Shown piece after piece: positions 1 through 11,400 of a stretch of 64,000 bases of DNA. This stretch comes from Candidula unifasciata (taxonomy: Eukaryota > Mollusca > Gastropoda > Stylommatophora > Geomitridae): assembly GCA_905116865.2 (NCBI GenBank), contig CAJHNH020002016.1:62001-126000 (forward strand). Direction: 5' to 3'. The position numbers were made by a program, and so were the translations under genes. How positions within the stretch are numbered: the stretch's first letter is position 1; each line of letters begins with the position of its first letter. A model generated the notes under the pieces. That model was given only the letters and a program-made list of their open reading frames with translations. It was not told the origin of the DNA and searched no databases.

Positions 1-1042
1 CCTTCTCTTCCCCCCCCCCCCCCCACACACAATTTTAAGTGTAGTGGACACAACCACTAGGAAAAGATAGTTATGGGGCAAAAAAAAATATGTAGATGAA
101 CCAGTAAACAAATGGGGGGGGGGGGGGGGGGGGTGGGGAGAGAATGAGAGAGGGGAGCGGGTAAGGAAATCTAGAGAAAATGAAAAGACAGGATGGAGAG
201 GAGACAAAGAAGAGATGGGACAGGAGAAAGGGCAAGGAAAGGAAGAGAGGAAGAATGGAGAGAGAAAGGAGAATAGTAGAAGATCAAAGGAAAGAGAAGG
301 GGTGAGAGAAGAAAGGTAAGACACGGTTGTGGGGGGGGGGTGTAAGAACACTGAGTGCCAAAAATAGAATTAGGAAATCTCTAAGTGAGGCCACTTTTCC
401 GGTTCCTACCCTCTCCCAATGTGAATGTGGCTGTGGTCCATAAACAACAGTGCTAACCCCTACTGCCCCTTGCTTGTCCTATCTGCTGTGACAACAATAA
501 TTCAATTTCTTACACTTAAGGCTGGTGACCTGAGAGCCAAGGTCATTTTATGAAGAAAAAAAAAGTCCAGGGGATCCCAACCCACCACTGGTGGAAAATA
601 GAGAAGTTTACCCACACACATAAATAGGTCAGACACATAAATAGGTCAGGGCAGCAGTGGACTTCGTTTTATTTCTGGTTTTCCAATTACAGAAAGGAGG
701 GGAGAGAGGAGGTGGTGGAAAGTGGTGTAGAAGGCTGAGGTTGTAAGGGTGAGACAGAGGAGGTGAGAGAAAAAAGTTTAAGAAAATAAAGTGGGAATGA
801 GACAGGGAGAGAAAGAAGGGAGTAAGAAATAAGATGAGATATAGAGGGAAGAAGGTAGCAGGAAGGGGTGCACTCCCTCCCCTAGGTGTCATCAATGTGG
901 GAGGAGAAAAGGGGAGGGGGGTGATGGGAAATGTGTTTTTAAAAGTACACATATATTTAATGTGTGGGAGGGGGGAATGGTGGACATGAAATGTTCTGCA
1001 CTAGGCAACACATAACCTTCTACACCAACTGAAGGTATGGAG

Positions 1043-1085
<43 letters not shown>

Positions 1086-1580
1086 GGGAGAGTGGCAAAT
1101 ACAAAGAGAAAGAGAGAGAGGAAAGCAGTGACACAGACAGGCAGAGAGTGAGGAACAGGTAGGACAAAATGTGAGGGGGCGGGAAGGGAGATGGACAGAG
1201 ATTAAGGCCGCTAGGAAAACAAACACATCAAAAGAAAATATCCACCATGTTCACACAGAATGCCCCCCCCCCCCTCCCCCCAATACAACTTCCTGTGTAC
1301 TTGAGTTGCTAGGAAGAGTTATGGAGCCGCACATTTACTAAACATTTAAACAAGAAATAAAATAGGAAAAAGGGGGAGGGGGGACAGGAAATGAGAGAGT
1401 AAAAGGAAAGATAGAGAGAAAGAGAAGAAGATGAAGATCAGAAGGGAGGGTTAGAGACAATGCAGGAGACGGGAAGGAAGGAGCAATAGGTAGAAGAGTG
1501 AAAGAGGGAGGGAAGAGAGAGAGAAGGGTGAGACAACAGAAGAGGGAATCTCGGGGAATTACAATACTGATCGCCAAACA
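1..1580. repeat. Polypurine / G-run low-complexity region
   Basis: The plus strand is dominated by A and G in long blocks: GA dinucleotide runs around 1045-1090, poly-G runs near 114-133 and 330-340, and poly-C runs near 10-24 and 1263-1276. Mixed-sequence islands at about 350-660 and 960-1020 interrupt it. Minus-strand open frames here read as Ser/Leu/Pro/Phe strings and are composition artefacts. No gene is seen. Confidence 0.8.
355..480. repeat. Segment related to 1597-1790
   Basis: This mixed-composition island shares short blocks in the same order with 1597-1790: a GCCAAAAATAGAA block, GGAAATC, a CTCCCARTGT block and CCATAAAC. It looks like an old partial duplication or two copies of one dispersed repeat on either side of the polypurine tract. 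Identity is patchy, so the call is weak. Confidence 0.35.
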
Positions 1581-2199
1581 CACAGTAAAGATAAATCCAG
1601 GCCAAAAATAGAACTGGGAAATCCAGCTGCAGTCACTTTGCTTAGCCCCAATGCCATCTCTAATTAATAGAGGAGGCCGTGCTTAGCACCCACCACGGCG
1701 ACTCTATTTATAAATACAACTGAACCGAGCCCCACCATCTCCCAGTGTAATCCTTTCTAGAAACCACGGCCATAAACGATTTATACTGTTCATTCTGCCG
1801 GACTTGCTAGAAACAAAGGCACGCACACACACGCGCGCCCGCCCCATGCCACACCGCTGCTGTCTGCATGTATTCATGATCTGCAACAAAGCCCGCCATC
1901 CCCTGGCCTTTAACAAGCCATTTCGGCTGAAAATAGCCAATAATCAGCTGCCCTCACACCTGAAACGACCATACAACGAAAGTAGCCAAAAACTAGCCAA
2001 ATGGCCAAAAAAGCCAAATGGCTCCCCCAAAATTGCCTGTGCTGAAAAACACAGGATTTCTGACGATTTCATTGCCGCGGTCAAAATTCACGGCTTTTCA
2101 AGGTGGGAATGTCTTTTATAAGCTAAAAATCACGGTTCAAGGTCAACGAAAAAAATCCCGGTAATTTCCCGATTTCCCGGTCCACTACGAACCCTGCAG

Positions 2200-3680
2200 C
2201 AAGCAGACACTTCTCTCATGTTCTATTTGCTGCATACAATTATATTCTCTATTCTTTCACTTAGCTTTACTACATTATTGCCCTTTTTTAAAATCCTGGT
2301 CATGGATTTACTCCTCCTGAATGTCTATTGCGGCACTCTGAGGATGGTCTCCGAGATCCTGGCAGAACAGCAATAATTGGAGTGGCCACACTTAAACTGG
2401 CGATACCAGTCTTTTACTGAAACCTGGCAAGAATTTCTATGACAATGTCAAGGTCAAGACAGAAGATACTATTTTTTAAAAACGTCTCCACGGAACAGTT
2501 AGTAGAGGTTGCTTTAAATGGCTGCTGTCGGGGAGCAACTGAGTTGCAAGTACACATAGTGACAATTAATCACTTTATTTATTTGGTATAATAACTTGTG
2601 TTGCATGCAGCATTTGACAACTACAATTTATTAATTTTTTTAATGAAGACAAAACCCGCATAATAATCACAGCATTACTTTCAAAATTGCAAATGATACT
2701 CATAACGACTCAGTCAAAATGTTAAATGAAAAATTAGCGAAAGCGATCTTGAAGAAAAAAAAACGTATGCAGGTATGGCAAAACTGGATAGATAAAACAG
2801 CACTGAAGACTTGCCTACATCAAACTAAATAAATCTATCACATGATTTCTAAAACACAGACATCTGACTATGACTCAATATACAGACAAAACATCAAATA
2901 TAAAGCAATGAGACAAAACTAGTAAAGCATGAACATCTGTGTAACAGGCTCTCAATGATCTGCTGAGAACTGCCCCATACAAGCTGACTATAAAATGGTG
3001 AACATACAACATGTCAGGTTGCACAACCTCTTCCCTGTCCTTCACAAATATTTTAAAATATATATACAGTTGCAAAGAACAACTTTCAAAGCACAGCATG
3101 CAATTCGTTTCTTATTATAATTAATCAATCTTAAATGGAATCAAATCTTGCACCTTGCAAATAAAATACAAGTTTCTGAATAAATAAATACATGCCTGGA
3201 ATAAGTATTCGCAGTGCTGTTTGCAAATTGAATAACATGCAGTTTTAACAGTTACATTTTCTGAGGAAAATATGCACCATATTTACAGAAAGTAGACATT
3301 TTATTCGTGAATCATGTTGTAATTTTGTGAAAGTGACCTCTCTCTTTATTTAATATAACAACAAATACGAGACAAGCAATTTATCTTCCACTTGTGGGTT
3401 ATACATAGTGATGCAATACTCCCTACCATACATATAACATGTGCATAGGAAAATACATACATATGTGTAAAAGCAGCTGATTAAGTTAATTTATCAAAGC
3501 AAAACACTAACCAACAATAACTAAAGTGCTCTGAGGCAATAATAATTCTTTCTTTCTTATTTTGTCTATATTGCTTGTGGTGCAAATTACCATAGAGCTG
3601 TCGTTTTCTGGATACTGCAAGTTGTGTAGCTTGACCTACTGCTGTTAAATTTTACTTATGAATCTCTGGTTTCTGACTCA
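2200..3680. other. AT-rich non-coding stretch
   Basis: I see no conserved coding frame, no splice-flanked exon and no clear repeat family here. The composition is AT-rich, with many short A and T runs. It lies 3' of the USP gene. Confidence 0.5.
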
Positions 3681-3684
3681 GCCT

Positions 3685-3972
3685 TGCCATTTGTTCCTGG
3701 GTCAACACACTTGCTATTTGTTCCTGTGTAAACACACTTTCCAGCTGTACCTGGGTAAACACACTTTCCAGCTGTACCTGGGTAAACACACTTTCCAGCT
3801 GTACCTGGGTAAACACACTTGCCAGCTGTACCTGGGTAAACACACTTGCCAGCTGTACCTGGGTAAACACACTTTCCAGCTGTACCTGGGTAAACACACT
3901 TTCCAGATGTACCTGGGTAAACACACTTTCCAGATGTACCTGGGTAAACACACTTTCCAGCTGTTCCTGGTA
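3685..3972. repeat. 27-bp minisatellite
   Basis: About 10.5 tandem copies of a 27-bp unit built on CAGCTGTACCTGGGTAAAC plus ACACTTTC. Units differ mainly at CTTTCC/CTTGCC and CTGTACC/ATGTACC. Because 27 is a multiple of three and the unit lacks stops in several frames, long repetitive open frames appear on both strands; they have no other support as genes. Confidence 0.92.
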
Positions 3973-4089
3973 CAAACTAAATATGTTAACCTTTTGACAA
4001 GTGACATAATGGAAGAAAGAAAGCTTTCTGGAAATCTATTTCTTAAGCCACACATTCTTAATATTTGTTCAGACTATCTATAGAAAGAT

Positions 4090-4475
4090 TCCCAGAATAT
4101 CTTGGACAAAGAAGAGAGTGAATAATGACATCTTGAAAGATCTGAACATCAAGGAAGATTGGCTAATAAACAGCATCCTGTCTCAGAAGCTGAAGTATTT
4201 GAAATATATACTGAATGAGATAAGCTTAACAAAGGTAAAGAAAAGAGAGATGTCTGGACAACTGCTTATATTAACAGTTATACAACAAAGAAGATGCAGG
4301 CAGAGAATCATCAAACAGGCACTGAAATATGAAACAAATGGACTGAAGAAACAAGAACATCTAAGAGAAGTGATGAAAGAGGCAAATGGTTCTGGACTGG
4401 ATTCCATCTGGGATGTAGAAAAGAATGCACACGATAGATTGGAACTATTGAATAGACTGCTAGCACCATGATTTA
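4090..4475 (+). pseudogene. LINE 3'-end relic (reverse transcriptase C-terminus)
   Basis: An open frame of 117 codons (4118-4471) contains the stretch LNIKEDWLINSILSQKLKYL, which resembles the post-RT tail of RTE-like non-LTR retrotransposons, where a motif of the form 'LKYFGHI' follows. A related sequence, including GGACTGGATTCCATC, occurs at 27850-27960, so this is a dispersed element and not a host gene. Neither RT catalytic residues nor an endonuclease is present, so it is a dead 5'-truncated copy. Confidence 0.55.
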
Positions 4476-4869
4476 TGACACTATAACAAGATAATGATGA
4501 TGAATGTTGAAATATTTCAACTCAATCCATGATCCTACTTGATATCAACTGACAAAAAATCAGCTATAATCACTTCACTAAGACGTGATTTGAAGAAGTA
4601 TAATGAACGTACTATATATGTACACTAATTAAAATGACCATCAGATGCCAACATAAAAAAGAAATGATCGTGAAAGTTGAATCTAGTGCGCCTCTTGAAA
4701 GCTACGATCAAACAGGGAGCTAAGAATCAACAAATCATGAAAAATGACAAGTTCAGCAACAAAATTCTCATGAGAGAAAAAAAAAACACACCAAAAAGCA
4801 AATAAATAAAATAAAATGATAAAAAATGACTTCGGGTAAAAGAAATCCTTCGAGATCATAGCTACATCT

Positions 4870-4985
4870 ACGGAGTTCGTGCTCTGTGTGACACTCTCGG
4901 CAGGCTGATAGCCATTCTGCATAGAGAGACAGAGCCATATGGGATCAATCCTGGTACAATTAAGTATATCTTCTTAACTCAACCA
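4870..4985 (+). repeat. Dispersed repeat E, copy 1
   Basis: The segment running from GGCAGGCTGATAGCCATTCT through a short GAGAGA run and GGAGCCATAT matches the region at 55805-55915 in order and spacing. Neither copy contains a coding frame I recognise. The family is unassigned. Confidence 0.6.
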
Positions 4986-5705
4986 TAACCTACAAAAAAA
5001 TGACCTATCAGTTGACGAAATGAATAAATATTTGTCAATAAAATTCCAACATAAATTTACTGAATATGTGCATAAATTATCATGTTTATACAGCACGGGT
5101 TAACAAAAATTGGCATGAAATGTGTGAAAAAATAGCAGGTGCCTATAGCAGTAAACCAAGACAATGAAATCATCATCATCATCTGCTGTTATCAGGTGGC
5201 ACAAAAAACACGCTCATCTCCAGGTATCTCTTGTCTCTGTGCGCTTGATCGGTGTGACCACTGCAAGAAATTTAGCTTCCAGGTCACTTATCAAGAACAG
5301 AACACAATCCACTGATGGACACAGCCCCTTGATTTGGTCAAAAGATTAAATAAGCCTGGTATCAATGCATGGTTTAATCAGATGCAGTGATTCTCGGTTA
5401 TGAAGTAACTTAGCAAAACACAAACTACAACTAGAAAATTCAAGAAACAGAAGGGTAAAGAGAAAAAATACAACTAATGTGTCCAACTAAGTCTTTATTA
5501 ATGAATAACAGAAATTAAAAAAAAAAACGAATCAAAGACCAGAAAGGTCACAGAATAAAAAACAAGGAAAAAGAGTACCTACCTTACAGAGCTGGTGAAA
5601 TTAAACTCTTAATAACGAATGGATCAGGGAAAAGAGAAGAATGTTATAAATAACAAATGTATAAACATAAAGATTTCTAGCCATAATGTGGTGTTGTGTT
5701 TCATC

Positions 5706-6203
5706 AGCTCATCTGCAGTCACTTCTGTGTGGACCTGCAGTCACTTCTGTGTAGACCTGCAGTCACTTCTGTGTGGACCTGCAGTCACTTCTGTGTGGAA
5801 CTGCAGTCACTTCTTGTTTGGACCTGCAGTCACTTCTGCAAGGACCTGCAGCCACTTCTTGTTTGGACCTGCAGTCACTTCTGCATGGACCTGCAGCCAC
5901 TTCTTGTTTGGACCTGCAGTCACTTCTGCGTGGACCTGCAGCCACTTCTTGTTTGGACCTGCAGTCACTTCTGTGTGGACCTGCAGTCACTTCTGTGTGG
6001 ACCTGCAGTCACTTCTGTGTGGACCTGCAGTCACTTCTGTGTGGATCTGCAGTCACTTCTGCGTGGACCTGCAGTCACTTTTGTTTGGACCTGCAGTCAC
6101 TTCTGTGTGGACCTGCAGTCACTTCTGTGTGGACCTGCAGTCACTTCTGTGTGGACCTGCAGTCACTTCTGTGTGGACCTGCAGTCACTTCTGTGTGGAC
6201 TTC
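5706..6203. repeat. 22/23-bp minisatellite with a PstI site per unit
   Basis: About 22 copies of a unit built on CCTGCAGTCACTTCTGTG plus TGGA. A 23-bp variant carrying CTTCTTGTTTGGA alternates with the basic unit between about 5810 and 5960, which suggests higher-order amplification of a two-unit block. Every unit contains CTGCAG. The overlapping open frames are arithmetic artefacts of the repeat. Confidence 0.93.
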
Positions 6204-7060
6204 TCAGAGTGGTGCATAAATAAAATAATGTATTCATTTTCTAAAGTCTTATCTTCCATTTCATGTGATGCCTGTTTTGATGCAGTCACTGGCAATGTAA
6301 CTGAATTGTTATTTGTTTCAATTCCAAGACATCTTAACAGTCTCTGAATAATAGGTTTAGTTGATCTTTAAAAAAAAAAACACACACATAACATTGCAAC
6401 TACATATGCCTTAGTCCTTTAGCTTTACAAAATACGTTCTTTAATAAAACATTAACTCAAAAGGGGGACCTTAAATACACATGTATTTGCAGAAAATGAC
6501 TGCCCTCTCCAAGCTGTCTACATTAAACACACAAATGTTCAATGTATTCATTTCTGATTAAGGTTAACAAACCTCACAATGTAAAAGGACACTACTGTTT
6601 CCTAAGCTCAAGATAAGCTGGATCTTAGCAAAATTAGGATTGGAAAAAATACTATGCATTATCTAGAACATACACATTACTTAAATATTACTATTTAACC
6701 TCAAATAAATAAATATACAGTGATGTAAAAATTAATAGTTTTAAAAATTAATCAGAAACAACTGGCTACTTACATGATGTCTAAGCAAGTGAAAATATAA
6801 AAAGAAAACCCCCTGACACCTGACTCCTGCCCATGAGAAAGAACTGTCCTTTATTTCAATCGACAATGTTTAAAACCAAGGCTTATGCCAGTTACACTGA
6901 AGAGGCTTATCAATGAACGCAGACGTGACTGAAGAAGTGATTTGATCTGCCATCAGTAACATCAAGAACTGCGAGATATATTTACTACTTATATTTACTT
7001 TTTTCTGCTGTTTATTTCCCTAGAAAATATGCACTACTGTTTTCAGCACACCACAAAAAG
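6204..7060 (-). other. USP 3' UTR / 3' flank
   Basis: This follows the USP stop codon on the minus strand. Candidate AATAAA signals on the minus strand lie at about 7011-7016 and 6850-6855, with others further down. The region is AT-rich and carries no coding frame. The true 3' end cannot be fixed from the sequence. Confidence 0.4.
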
Positions 7061-8475
7061 CTACACTCTTGTCACATCCATGCTTTTTCCTTTCTTGTTT
7101 TTCTTCTTTCCCTTAGCATGATTTGTGTTTGATGGCACCGGGCTCAACACTGCTTTAGTGTCTAACTTTCGCTGCGAGACTGTTGTTGTTGCTGCAGTTG
7201 TGTCTTTGGATACTGCCAGTGTATGCACACTTGACGGGTTGTTTTCTTTGACAGCCATATCAGAGTCTCTATTATATTCACATGAATGTGCCTGCTCTAC
7301 ATTCAGCGATTCTAATCTGGCCAGATTTCCTGGCAGGGATGAGAGGTCATTGCCACTGCAGCTGTAGTCGGTGCCCACTCCACTGTCTGGCAAACTTTCA
7401 ATAGAGGTTTTCAAATCTCCTCCAGCGGAAGGAGACGAGGTCTCCCCATCTGACATTTGGCAGCCAGATGGCATTTCATCCTGTGACGAGAACGTCTCAG
7501 CTTGATCCGAGGACACGCTAGCCATCTTTGTAAAACTGGAACTGCTCTGCAGCTGTGAAGATGATGAACATGAAGCAGGCACTGGTATAAAGGATGTCAG
7601 GGAGGCAGATTTGCCTTTCAAGGGTGACTGGTGAAGGCCAGCCTCTTGAGGTTGCCTGTTTGTACTGGCAGCCACATCTAAGTGTGTTTTCACGGACTTA
7701 GAAGGTGAGATCTGGTGACTAACATCTTCCATGCTCTTGCTCAGAGACTGTGCTGTCCGCTTCTCCTGTTTGCTGACCTCTGGCTGTTGGGAGACTTGGG
7801 GTAAATTCAACTCCTGTTTCGCAGTAGTGCTTCCACTAGCTCCATCTTCTTTCAACTGCTGCTTCTGATGTACTGGTTTTATAGGACTGGGTTTTTGGTT
7901 AACACCTGGCACTTCTTGACTGGCAGTTTTCTTGTTAGCAACAGAAGGAGAAGATGAAGCCTTAGCAACAGATGGCGACTGTAACTGAAGATTATAGTTT
8001 TCAAAGTCCAGGTTTCTGTCACAAGCATCTGTTGAAGCTGTGGATGCATAGGATGGCACTGGGCAGGATGCAGAGTATGATTCGTGAGTCAGGCATGAGG
8101 TGGTCTGTGAGGCCATTTCGGAGGATGTTACAGAGGACTGTGGCAAGTAAGAATGTGAGGTCGCTGCTGAGGCGTTTGAAGAAGTCTGTGTCAAAGCAGA
8201 TACTGAGGCTGAAGATGACAATGAAGAGGTACATGCAGCTGTCGGGGCTGATGTTTTTATTGTTGGATTCTGTTGTGGTGTTGGTGAGGTTGATGTAGGC
8301 TTTACAGAAGCACCAGCTGACTGTCGGATGATCAACTCAGGTCCTCCACCATAAGTCCTGTGCAAAAACAGCCACATATCCCTAGACAGCTGTCCATAGT
8401 CTGATGCCTGTCTCAAGGTTGGCTGCCCATTCTTGTAAACAACAATACGGTTGTTCTCAATAGGACCAGGGGGTA
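7061..8475 (-). CDS. USP20/33-like: USP exon 21: DUSP2 C-half and tail, stop codon
   Basis: Residues 743-1213. An acceptor TTTTGTAG precedes it and the frame enters as the last two bases of a codon. It begins [16 protein letters not shown], the usual 'PGPIDN' of the second DUSP, and reaches GGGPELIIR at about 793. The remaining 420 residues are rich in Ser, Thr, Gln and Ala and close with [17 protein letters not shown]. Vertebrate USP20/33 end shortly after the second DUSP, so this tail is a lineage extension, probably disordered. Confidence 0.93.
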
Positions 8476-11400
8476 CTACAAAATAAGAATAAAAGCAATT
8501 ATATTAACACACATTATGTAAGCATACGTATGTTATCACAGCAGTTAAATAAGTTACAAAACTGGACAAAGAAGTTAACATCAGCAATGAACAGTGCTCA
8601 GATTTCCCCCTCTGTATAAACCCCAGTGCCCGGTGGCTAATAGTACCAGTTCTATGTTGATTAACAAGTCCTCTGATGTGCAGGTGTGGGTCTCATTTTT
8701 AAAATAATGATCTTAACTCCAAAGTCTATCATTCTGGCACATGACATGGATCACTGCCCTTGAAGTTCTCCACCCTTCCCATTTCTCGGAGGGCATTAAT
8801 AATATTAGCATGATTCGTAGGCTGACTGTCTGTAGTGATAGCGGATCCAGCCAACCTAACAACTCTTTCATTTCCATCGGCACCTGCATGTCCAGGAACG
8901 AAAATAAAGGGGACTCTATGCATAGTGGATTTCTCTAATGACTCAAACCACTGCCTTTGCACTGAACCTGCCTGAACCCTCCGGATCATTCTCATTGAAT
9001 CACTGAGTACACATGCGTAGGTGTAGTTTTGTGTTTCGAGCCATGCAAACGCTTGGTTTATTGCAGTAATGAAGTAATGAACTCACACCACTGGTCAGTT
9101 TTCTTCTTCATTCCAATCACTTTTGTTCAGCAAGACAAGGGAAACAACTCTGCATGTAAATGTTTGTCTGTGTGGACATTTTCCATGCATCAGGCGTATT
9201 GGGCATAACGGGCTAAACTATATTTCATAGACAAATCAGCAATCAGTGGGTGATGTGATCAGCATCAGCTGACGGCATTTACTTGCCAGGACTTTAGCTG
9301 GTACCAAATGAAGGCTGGCTCAATATTTGAGTTGAGCCAAGATTATTTTTAAAAATCTGGCTCCCTCGGGACCTGCACCTACGATCTCGAGATCAGCAGG
9401 CCAGCATCTAGCTGCTACACCACGGCGGCTCCCATGTCTCAATCCAAAACTGATTTAGCAGTTAGTGGTTTCTAGAAAAAGGCGGCCTGATAAGGCACCT
9501 CAAAAGTAGAGATCAAAGAACACTGATCACTATATAGCACAATCAACATTGTGCTGCCATTCTCTTATTACATTCAACTTACAGATGTGCCAAAAATGTA
9601 CTTTCATATACACACAAATTTCAGGAATGGCCACAGAAACATGCAATTCAACCTAAACTCCTTGTGTGGGTTCCGGGGTCCCGCTGCGGAAAAAACAACA
9701 AGAATCGACCAACTGCATCCCCAGAAAGCACGTCCTAAGAGTCAACAAATTGGGAGCTTGGTTCAAAGTTGGAGTGCATCTGCCTCAGAGGCAAGGAACC
9801 AACAGTCAACATTTAAACAAGATCTGTGAAACACTCAGGTTCTTGAACCAGAGGTGGATGAACAACCAGAATTTTCTGCTGGAGTTTACAGCTGATTTAC
9901 GCGAAGAAGAACCTCAATGTTATCAGAAAAATACAACAAACAACACATAAAAATCGTGTGGTTTTTTTTAAATGCTCAGAAACCATAACATGTGCATGCA
10001 CTTTGCATGCATAATTTATTTGTCGCCAAGGAAATCTCTAAAAGAAACAAATCAGATGTGGCCAAACAAAAGAGAGAATCAAATTTTGGTATGGTCTGTA
10101 CTTTCTAAGTTTCATATCTAGCAGGCAAAGCTCCATTTTGCTTTTGTACATAATAAACGGAATAGTACTCGGAATAGCCTTTAAATTGATACATAATATG
10201 TCCTAGTATATTATTTGGAAACAGCGGTCGCTGTGTGTCAAACATTCCCAACTTATTTTTGTTTAAAATGTATGTATGTAAGTTGCACCCCACCAGGACT
10301 TCACACAAGTGATAAAACACCCGGTGATACAAAGTGCCACCATGTGGATAAGGATCACCCGTGGAGAAGTCCCGGAAACCCTGTACAGCCGTTAGGCCAT
10401 ATTTCAGGCCCGGCTATAATTAGGGTACCCGGCAAAAGCCAGGGTGGGGCTTCAAAATAACTAAAAACTGCATCCCACAATGGGTTGATGAGGTTATTAA
10501 TGTTTAAAATTTCGTTTCTATTACAGATATTCATTTACACTTGTTAATGCTAAACTGCTTACAAATTAGAAAAAGGGTGTGTGTGTACAATCGATTGAAT
10601 GTTGAACTTTACAAAAACCAACAAATTAAAAATCAATACTTCTGTGATAAACTAAAAAAAAAGCTGTTTCGTGGCTCCTTAAAAAGATGAGAAGAGCTGC
10701 GGTGACACACAGTTCTGGACTTCAGAATGTGGTTTTTCCAAATTCAGAATTGTGTATGCATTTTACAGAACAGAGAAAACTAGGTCCCTGGTCTTCCACC
10801 TCAAACTTAGGCCTAGCAGAACAAAGCCACTTAAAATCCCCTTGAATGAAGTCCAAACATCAGTACCCTTGTACATTGTTTAGATGACAAGAATCAAAAT
10901 AACACTGACCAGATTTTGTGGCACTGATAGTCAGATGTGTACGCAATCAACCTCAAGGGAAGACAACCTTTACTGGGTGATTATTTCCCCCTGAGGATTA
11001 TATTTTTTTTAAGCTGCAGGCTAGGAGATAGTGTTTACACCTGTCTGTTAGCAAACTGACCTGGACTAGGTGTCACAGAACCTGGCAGGCTGAAGATGGG
11101 ACAGGAAGGTGTGGCTTCGTTTATGGCCACAGAAAGCTATGACCAGCTTGACGGACCCTAGGACTATAACCCAGGGTTGGCAAGCGAATGCTTTAGCATT
11201 TCTCCTCATTGACTGACAGCTAGTGCATAACACTCAGTGGGTGGAGTCTGACATACCTTGAATGAGAGTTGTTTAGGAAGAGAAAGAGGAGGAGCTTAGA
11301 AACCTGCATTTAAAACAGACAACCTGCCAGGGAAACATGCAACAATAAGATGTAGATTATCAAAAGATTCATGTCACATCTGAAAAAGCTCAGCTAACCA

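Noticed and set aside
629..1583. Minus-strand frames rich in Ser, Leu and Pro, some signal-peptide-like
   Set aside because: They read the complement of the polypurine tract; composition alone explains them.
1804..2121. 105-codon plus-strand frame
   Set aside because: No recognisable domain, no splice or promoter context and ordinary length for chance; left unannotated.
5619..6347. 242-codon Cys/Trp-rich frame
   Set aside because: All three plus frames and the minus strand are open across the 22/23-bp repeat, which is expected from a stop-free unit; no independent coding support.
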